Assembly (NCBI GenBank): GCA_015680685.1
Contig: MNCI01003660.1
Span: 298,428-362,427 of the forward strand
Length of the DNA stretch: 64,000 nucleotides
Direction of reading: 5' to 3'
Origin: Gnetum montanum
Lineage: Eukaryota > Streptophyta > Gnetopsida > Gnetales > Gnetaceae
Part shown: positions 57,300 to 64,000 of the stretch, piece after piece
Layout of the letters: each line of letters starts with the position of its first letter
Numbering within the stretch: the first letter of the stretch is position 1
Translations under genes and position numbers: made by a program
The notes under the pieces: generated by a model
The model's input: the letters and a program-made list of their open reading frames with translations, nothing else
The model's database searches: none
Told to the model about the DNA's origin: nothing

Positions 57300-59825
57300 T
57301 CTAGTCCATCATAGTGTGTGTGAGCAAGATGGTTTGTACCTTAGGAGGTGTTTCATTTGAAGGCTGCTCGAAGGTTTGAATGGTGGAGGCGATTGGAGGT
57401 TCAAAGGCACTAGCCACATGTGTGTGTGAGGGTATGTTTGGGTTATTAGATTGGAAAAAGGGATGTTTTCACGGTTTCACTTCTAGTCCACTCAGCTGAG
57501 AAGCTGGTTGTAAGTTGATAGCCCTCACAATGTTACGTTATTGTGGCTATGGTGGTATTTCTCCCTACATAGGTGGAGCAAAAGGTAGCTGAGTGGGAGT
57601 TTGATGCATATCGATGGTAGGAGAAGTTGATGGAGCATAGTACATATGTGAGTTCTCCCCCTTAGGTGATGAAGACTGTCTTCGAAAGTATTCCAGGGGG
57701 TAGTAGTCATTTTGAAAGGTTGCGTGACTAGAAGAGTCCCGCAAGGAGACTGGTTGCTGAACATAGTACCCATAAGGATCTAGCTGCCAATAAGGGTATT
57801 GCTACCTTGGAGGTGGCATCCCCCACAATTGTGGATGCTACCATTGCTGGAAATATTTGTAAGGTTATGACACTGCTCCACTTGGATAATAACTTTGTTG
57901 TTGGTGGAACTGTCTGGGATTGCCTTGTGGGTAAGGCAATCTTCAAGGTGTTTGCCTCTTTGCCAAGTGAGGATTTAATGCATACACCCCAGACTCTTGT
58001 AGATGTGACACTACTAAATAACACCCCTTAGGATGTTTGTATTAGCATATGTCACACCCATCATCATCTTCGGTATCAGAGTCTGCAACCTATTCTACTA
58101 CTACAAATTTTCCCTTACCTTTATGGTAGGCACATTCAACTTCTTTTCTCCTATGCCAATCGCGATTATTACTTCACTTTTTAGACTCCTCTACGATTTT
58201 TAAAACACTTTGAAATTTTTCGTCCAAAGAGTCCCACATCTTGTCAACCTTGGCTGATATTTTAGAAGAAAATTTTTGTAGGGGCAAGGTTTTATGATTC
58301 ACTGCTGCATCCAATGGTGATTCTTCCTCATCTTCACAAAATCAGACTTCCCTCTTTCAGATGGAAGGGTCCTAATTATACTCTTCTGTACTTTCCTTTT
58401 TTCTTAGTCCCCTCCCCCCCCCTCTTTAGCCACCTGCTTAATTAAGCGTTGTAGTTGATGAGCCCTTAGCTCCAATAGTCATCCTTGGGTGTAAATTTTT
58501 AGGGTATTTCTTGTTTCAAAGTGGAGCCCATCTATGATATGGTGGACTTGTTTCTGCTGAGAGTAGTCATGACCAAGGCATCGATGTAACAATGAGTAGT
58601 ATCTACTCATGGTTGCATCCAAGCATTCATGACCACCCTGTTTGCACCCTTGGATATGTTGTCTCAAGTTAGCCACTATGGAGTAGGTTTGATACTTATC
58701 ATTGAAAATTTCCAGCATCATACTCCATCTCCTGATTGATTCTAGCTCTAAAGACCGGTACCAGATTTCTGCTTCTTTGATGAGTGTACATGGGAACAAC
58801 TTAACTTTCTGCTAATCATTATCTATGTTTTACAGGGTGCAAACATCATGAAATTCTTGCAAATGAGTCTATGGATCACAATTATATTCCCCTTCAAATT
58901 TGGGGATGTTGTTCATGTCAATGCGCTTGATCAGACTATCTTTTAAGTGCCTACTGGGGATTTGAACTACCTTGGCTATATTAAGCATACTTTGAGTAGC
59001 CAACAGTGGTTTATCCAAGTCATAGTCCTACTGATGGCCACAATGTCTGTGATGATTTCGGTTGCCTCTCCTTTCTTGATAGTGAGACTCACGTGATTGG
59101 TCATGTTTTTCCTCACATCATTCCCTTCAGCCCTTGCAATCACCATCACCCCAATCCTTTCTACCATGGTTGCGATCAGAATTCGAATTGGGTGAAGATA
59201 AAGTGGAGCAAGAAGATGGAGAAGAGGTAGGGGAACTGCCATCGCCTCAGTGTCGATCTCCTCCTATACTTTGATGATGGCCCCAATCTTCACATCCATC
59301 CTTGCCTTTGCCATGATCTTTCTTACATGACCCCCCATCATCCTAGGGCTCCCAATCACTTAATTTCTTACTTTGAATGATGGACTGAATGATTTGATGC
59401 ATTGAAGGAGGTTCGGCTAAATGGAAATCATGAAAGACAGGTTCCTCATCATCATGCAATTCCTGCAAGAATAAAGGATTACTAAACTGTTTCCCCTTCA
59501 TGTGTTCGTGGCATTCTGCCTATTGCTAGTCCCATACACATTGTGCCTTAGTTGGATGATAGTCTCGGTAATCATGATCCTCCATTACGTATTTCACACT
59601 ATGGTCCTAAATGCCTAGTCTAGTAAGATTTTGAAGTAGCATTCCAGGAACCGATCAGTCAGGAGGTAATATGATGTTACCATCCATGTTCCACCAACGC
59701 AGATGCTCATCTTGATGTAGGATAAAGGTGAAGTTGGGAACATACTCATCCGGATGTGTGTGTACCACCCAACATTCTTGTGGCACCAGTGGGTTGGATC
59801 CATCTCGCCTATGAGAAGAAGACAT
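57300..59825 (-). pseudogene. Gag (E)
   Basis: ATG at 59823-59825 (MSSSHRRDGSNPLVPQECWV), followed by FTFILHQDEHLRWWNMDGNI. A Ser/Arg/His-rich part follows (about 58980-59240). The Retrotrans_gag core (58479-58799) has TLIKEAEIWYRSLELESIRR, FNDKYQTYS, LDATMSRYYSLLHRCLGHDY and HHIIDGLHFETRNTL. The zinc knuckle is CDIC-x-YKHPKGC at 58021-58056, where x is a stop in place of Gln. The tail (57525-57960) is Pro/Gln/Tyr-rich. Stops break it into about eight frames. Confidence 0.8.
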
Positions 59826-59971
59826 TCTAGATGTTAGATAATCCACTAAATTGGTGTGCCTTATTCTTTACTTAAACCGCCTAGCGTGCGTAGATTTCAC
59901 TATCTTGGGTCTATTCCAATGAAGTGAATGATAATCTTGCTAAGACTAGATAGCGCATGTAAGACTAACAG

Positions 59972-59989
59972 TCCCCGGAAACGGTGCCA
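59972..59989 (-). promoter_or_regulatory. Primer-binding site of E
   Basis: The minus strand TGGCACCGTTTCCGGGGA lies one base after the 5' LTR. It has two differences from the tRNA-Asp complement. Confidence 0.88.
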
Positions 59990-59990
59990 A

Positions 59991-60868
59991 TGATGAGCGA
60001 CGAGGTACCCCTATGCCCAACCATATGAATCACGAGCTTTCACATGCGACTCAATCGAATTCCATAGACTATGAACACTTGCATGCACCAAACTCTAGCT
60101 ACCAAAACCTTATGTTAGAACGGTCGTTGTCTTCCCAACCTCACTTATGAAGTTCTAATGCAATGGTTAAGTGAGATTGAGGCAAATGATTTTTATTGGT
60201 TTTCTTTTTATCTTCTAAGATCTTATTCTTGAAATGTAAGAAATGGAATGTTGTGTAATCTATAATTATTCTACTCTATCTCTTAACTCTCCCTAGCATA
60301 AGCAACCGATCCCATCTTCTGTGCACATCCTGAGCATCCCCTAACCACTACTGGGTTACTAGACATTAAGCAACACTGGGTTGTCAAGTGTTGGGTTTAT
60401 GTTCGAGACGATCGTACTTATGGTTCTTACAAAATATAAAAGAGCAATAACGGTTAAGTGATAACAATGAAGACTTAAGAAATTATTAAAGCATTGGAAT
60501 ATTAAACTATTTAAATGCTTAAATAATTAAATCCAAATGCTGCAAGAAATGCTTAAAAAGCTCGTCTTTATTGTCGGTCAAGCCAGTGGGCTCAAGTACA
60601 TTAGCGCTCGAATAAAGAGTCATACACCTTTCTCACACCTGTTACAGGCACTTGAAAAATATTCTAACTCTTACAAGAACAAACTGTAAGCATTTCGCTA
60701 TGACTACTCCAAAAGATGCTTAAGTGTGGTGCGTGCACACTTATTTATAGCTAAAGACAAACTCTACATAAACGAGACAGATGCATCGACGGGGCCACAT
60801 CAACATGGTCGTGTCGATGGGGCTCCGTCAACATGGCCCAGTCGACGTATCGACTGAACACTTCATCA
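59991..60868 (-). repeat. 5' LTR of E
   Basis: The plus strand TGATGAGCGACG ... CTTCATCA, 878 bp. TATA box at 60741-60750 (minus), with GGGGCC/GTCGAC units at 60786-60850 upstream. Confidence 0.9.
60741..60750 (-). promoter_or_regulatory. TATA box of E 5' LTR
   Basis: The minus strand CTATAAATAA, same position as in the 3' LTR (48298-48307). Confidence 0.6.
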
Positions 60869-60873
60869 GTTAG
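60869..60873. repeat. Target-site duplication of E, right (GTTAG)
   Basis: Perfect match to 47544-47548. Confidence 0.88.
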
Positions 60874-60916
60874 GAATTTATTTTCCAAAAAATACATTAT
60901 GTGCACATCCATATTA

Positions 60917-61405
60917 TGACATCCCATTCCTGGATGTCATGGCAAACATCAAATATACATTATATTAGACATTATGCATAAAGGGTAATAGGAAAAATGT
61001 AAAATAAAAAAAAGAAGAATTCTTTATTGATATGAAATAGTGTATCTAGGTCATGGTCTGGGTGTTCCTTTGGGTTTTCTTTCTTCAGCATCTATCCCTT
61101 AGAAAAAATTCAATACTACCACCATAGTAAGATTTCAACTGGCCAAAAGGGATGGCCAATCCCATTACTCATCTTTACCAACTCCACAACTGCATGCTGA
61201 TATGACCTCTAATTCCCAAGTATAAATACCTTAGGTCAAACCCCCAAAGATCACCTTAAGAGACATGTCCATTATTTCAACATGTCCTTTTGAGTCTTAA
61301 TTACAACTGTACCTTTCGAGCCTTGTTATACTAATCTCAATAGTAGTTATAAAGAGACACCATCTTTGTTATGCATCGGGGCCATTTGGGAATGGGGACA
61401 TTACA
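60917..61405 (-). repeat. LTR of D'
   Basis: The minus strand starts TGTAATGTCCCC and ends GGGATGTCA, homologous to 16085-16658. Confidence 0.7.
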
Positions 61406-61836
61406 ATCTGCCTCCCTTAAGTTTCGTTTATCCTCAAATGAGTCCATGTTCACTATCTTTTTCTAGCTTAAATGCTCCTTTGATGATCCTCTGCTCCAAT
61501 AATTTGATTTGTCCTTTGGGTTTGAAGTTTTCTATTGGGTTTGAAATTTTCTCTTGATTATTCTACAAACAAAATATAAGTGAAAAGAATTTATATAAGT
61601 ATTAAATATTATTTTATTAATACTTATCTCATTTTCTAAGATAATGATAGGAGTTGAATTAAAGATCTACCAACCACCAATTACCATTCCTAACCAAGGT
61701 CACACAAAGTGCAACTCATATATGGTTACCCAAGTAAAGGTAGGGTTCCCAATTTCCATTACCTTAGATATTTTACTTATAAAATTATAATATAAATTAA
61801 ATAATAAAGACACTAGATTATAAAATAAAATTAAGG

Positions 61837-62240
61837 TTAAGATACTCCCTGATCTTGATCAACCTTATAGATTAATGGAAGTAGTTGTAATTTTTCCATA
61901 AGTGGTATATGATCAAATAGTCTTGTTCAGGATGGAAGGGCTTGATCTTGCCTTTTCTCAATTTCTTCTTTTGAAATTAACTCTAGTAATTGGGTAACTT
62001 CAAAGAATCGAACATCATATCAAATATAATCTAGGGTCTCAATGAAACATGATGTTAACCCATCTTCATTAATCATGAACTATGATTCCTAATGAGTATT
62101 ATCCATCAGCATCATTTGTTCCTAAATTCTGGAATTTGATTTATCTATTAAAGATTCGAAGTAAGCAAAGTATGCACTAGCCAATGGAATGGCATGTTGA
62201 ATTGATAAAAACATATTCTTCAAATTGAGTTCATCTTTCA
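61837..62240 (-). pseudogene. Unknown ORF of D', C-terminal part
   Basis: HAIPLASAYFAYFESLIDKS, then MINEDGLTSCFIETLDYI, DVRFFEVTQLLELISKEEIE and IPLMEKLQLLPLIYKVDQDQ, ending GVS. It is the same protein as at 15250-15646. The two copies together show a conserved frame, but I recognise no domain. Four or five stops. Confidence 0.5.
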
Positions 62241-62559
62241 AGGATTTTTTTACACATCCATATTTTAAGAATGATAAACACTACTTCCAACCTTCGCATT
62301 AAAGTGTCCATGATAGATAAATAGCATTGGATTGATATCAGTATGGCTTCAAAATAACTTATTTTTCAAACTTTCCTCTACTTACTTAATCAAGTATGTT
62401 CCTTGACACAACCTAACATCTAGACATGTTGATTTGACAATTAAATGTGTGTTAACCACACATACATAGCTTCCTAATAATTGAATTTTTAATATCAATG
62501 TCAAAGCTATGTGACTTTTCCAAAACCTTGACCATTCTTTCTTTCCCATGATTTAAGTT

Positions 62560-62731
62560 CTGGGATTTCAAAAATCATATCTTCTAAACTCCATTCAAAT
62601 CTTTATACCAATTCAAACTTGGCCTCTTTATAAAAGATTGTGCACCCATCCATGTTGTGGTTTCTGCAATAGCCTAATTTGTATGGCTCGAAAGAACCTC
62701 CACGAGGACCTTTTTGCTTGTAAATACCTTT
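62560..62731 (-). pseudogene. Gag-like C-terminal fragment of D'
   Basis: YKQKGPRGGSFEPYKLGYCR, then NHNMDGCTIFYKEAKFELV and RFEWSLEDMIFEI. The C-x2-H-x4-C set is complete here. It is cut upstream by the LTR of element C. Confidence 0.55.
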
Positions 62732-63528
62732 TGATAAGTGGTGAGGTACCCCTACACTCAACCATACGAAACGAGTGTAGCACATGCTATCTGGTCGAAC
62801 TCCACAGACTAAATGCCTAAACGCCCCATGGAACACTTGGGGTTAATCATTCGTTGTCTTCCCAGACTTACTTGTTGTTGTCACAATGTATGGTTAAGTA
62901 ATTCCGAGGTATATGATTTTTTTGGTCTTTTCAGGTTTATCTCCTATGCTAGAGGATGAAGGGTTGAAGAAACTAATTGACTCTAACCAAGGACCTAAGT
63001 CTAAATTAACTAGCGTCAACATCCGTTCCCACTTACCGTACACACCCTGAACTGTGCAACTGTGGCTACCAAACGCTAATCGTTACTGGGATTACCACAC
63101 GTGACGCATGTGCTCGAAGCGATCGTACTGAGGCATCTAACTAGCCTAAGTGTGATAAGCAGCCGATTCCTTGACTAGCCGTACACATCCGTAGATGCTC
63201 GTAATCAAGTCGTACTCATGCCACATTACTAGGAAAGTAATAAATAACAATAAATAAACCTATCCATGTACTGCAAGGTTTATCCACAAAGTTCATCTTT
63301 ATTGCCGTACACAACTTGTGTTCATGTACAAAGCTGCTCGAATAAAGAGCCGTTCACTTGGGGGACTCCTACTGCGGGCACATGGAAAATATTCTATCCC
63401 TGGGGTGATCAATCCGCTAGAGCTTCGCTACTCTAACCTCTATATGCAAATGATGGGAGTGCCACCTCTTATTTATAGATTTGGCGGCGGACCGCGATAT
63501 CGCGGCTTGTGCAAATCGCGTGTCATCA
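62732..63528 (-). repeat. 3' LTR of element C (A type)
   Basis: The plus strand TGATAAGTGG ... TGTCATCA, 797 bp. It matches LTR A. TATA at 63468-63478 (minus). A perfect 14-bp palindrome, CCGCGATATCGCGG, is at 63492-63505. It is flanked on the right by its polypurine tract and on the left by D' coding sequence. Confidence 0.87.
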
Positions 63529-63540
63529 TACCCCCATGAC
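63529..63540 (-). other. Polypurine tract of C
   Basis: The minus strand GTCATGGGGGTA directly before the LTR. Confidence 0.75.
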
Positions 63541-64000
63541 TGAATGAAAACTCATCCCCGAGTTCCTTACAATAATATCAGGAAGGTATGCAATTATTGA
63601 GGGGAATGGAACTAATGGGATGACATGTGAACGGATCATTATTACAAGACTTGACAAAACTGGTGTTCATGACAACAAGGGTGAACACCTTATTACAATG
63701 ACATCAAGCCTTTGTTGGCCGCTTGAGAGAAAGAGAGAGATAGAAAGAAGTGTTGTTGCTGCCAACGCTAAGATTGTGCTTTTCGTTGTCCATCCATAAG
63801 CACACCATCGATCTTGCTCCTTGCATAATTACTTCAATGCTTCTCCATTCCAAGTGTTTGCTCTAGCTCCAGATCCAATCCGTTGTTTGCATGATCGCCA
63901 TCTGCACACACAACACAATCATATATTAGCAAGGGTAATTGAATCATTAAGTAATTAATACCTTGCTTCGGTGTAAGTCCATTGGCTAGGTTGTGGTATG
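63541..64000 (-). mobile_element. Element C internal region, runs off the window
   Basis: Closely matches A1 2728-3220. It keeps the ORF3 splice acceptor and ATG at 63899-63903, with a frame of about 12 codons, so C also lacks ORF3. The rest of the element lies beyond the window. Confidence 0.8.

Larger units (their letters stand above)
47549..60868 (-). mobile_element. Athila-like element E, full length
   Basis: A 13.3-kb minus-strand element with LTRs at 59991-60868 (5') and 47549-48470 (3'), perfect 5-bp target duplication, primer-binding site, gag, protease, RT, RNase H, integrase, hairpin region, spliced-type ORF3 and polypurine tract. It is the reference copy for the family here. Active sites of protease (DSG) and RT (FMDD) are intact, but stops and frameshifts are spread over all genes, and the LTRs differ at roughly one base in ten over the first 300 by eye. 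It is an old, inactive insertion. Confidence 0.93.
60917..62731 (-). mobile_element. Element D', inverted second copy of D, truncated
   Basis: 3' LTR (60917-61405), polypurine tract, the unknown ORF (61837-62240) and the gag-like end (62560-62731) follow the same order as 14760-16658 on the other strand. The copy is cut at 62731 by element C. Its coding parts are slightly less decayed than in D. Confidence 0.75.

Overview
The window is repeat-dominated DNA from a land plant with a large genome. The evidence is Ty3/gypsy elements whose primer-binding sites match plant tRNA-Asp, reverse transcriptase of the Athila type, a fragment of a plant ALIX/BRO1 gene and a 5S rRNA-like fragment. A gymnosperm is possible, but the sequence does not prove it. 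I see no intact host gene. Almost every open frame belongs to decayed long terminal repeat (LTR) retrotransposons, and the coding entries below are therefore called pseudogenes.

Layout, left to right. (1) 1-1759 is old flanking DNA with small repeats and a 5S-like fragment. (2) 1765-14478 is a minus-strand composite, LTR - internal A1 - LTR - internal A2 - LTR, bounded by a perfect 5-bp target duplication (CAAAT). Both internal regions have lost reverse transcriptase, RNase H and integrase. Two of the three LTRs are chimeras of two subfamilies. (3) 14484-16658 is the end of a different element, D, with its LTR. (4) 17658-46194 is element G (plus strand). Its 3' LTR is split by the complete 12.0-kb element F (33609-45612, plus strand). 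G also carries a foreign block at about 25.7-29.3 kb with a piece of an ALIX gene and a probable solo LTR. (5) 46195-47543 is spacer with a possible SINE head. (6) 47549-60868 is element E (minus strand, 13.3 kb), full length with a perfect target duplication (GTTAG). (7) 60917-62731 is a second, inverted copy of D, cut by element C (62732 to beyond the window, minus strand).

A1, A2, C, E, F and G are one Athila-like family. The full-length plan is LTR, tRNA-Asp primer-binding site, gag (starting MSSS or similar, with a Ser-rich stretch, a Retrotrans_gag core and a short variant zinc knuckle), protease, RT, RNase H, integrase, a long AT-rich region with repeated hairpins, a splice acceptor, a third ORF, polypurine tract, LTR. 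The third ORF has an N-terminal part like the 'putative plant transposon protein' family, a coiled coil and a conserved C-terminal tail. The most interesting signals are the hairpin with paired compensatory changes between pol and ORF3, the splice acceptor at the ORF3 start codon kept even where ORF3 is gone, the variant zinc knuckle, and the LTR recombination inside one target duplication. The 220-N gap and the single N inside a perfect 45-bp duplication are assembly artefacts. All comparisons were made by eye.
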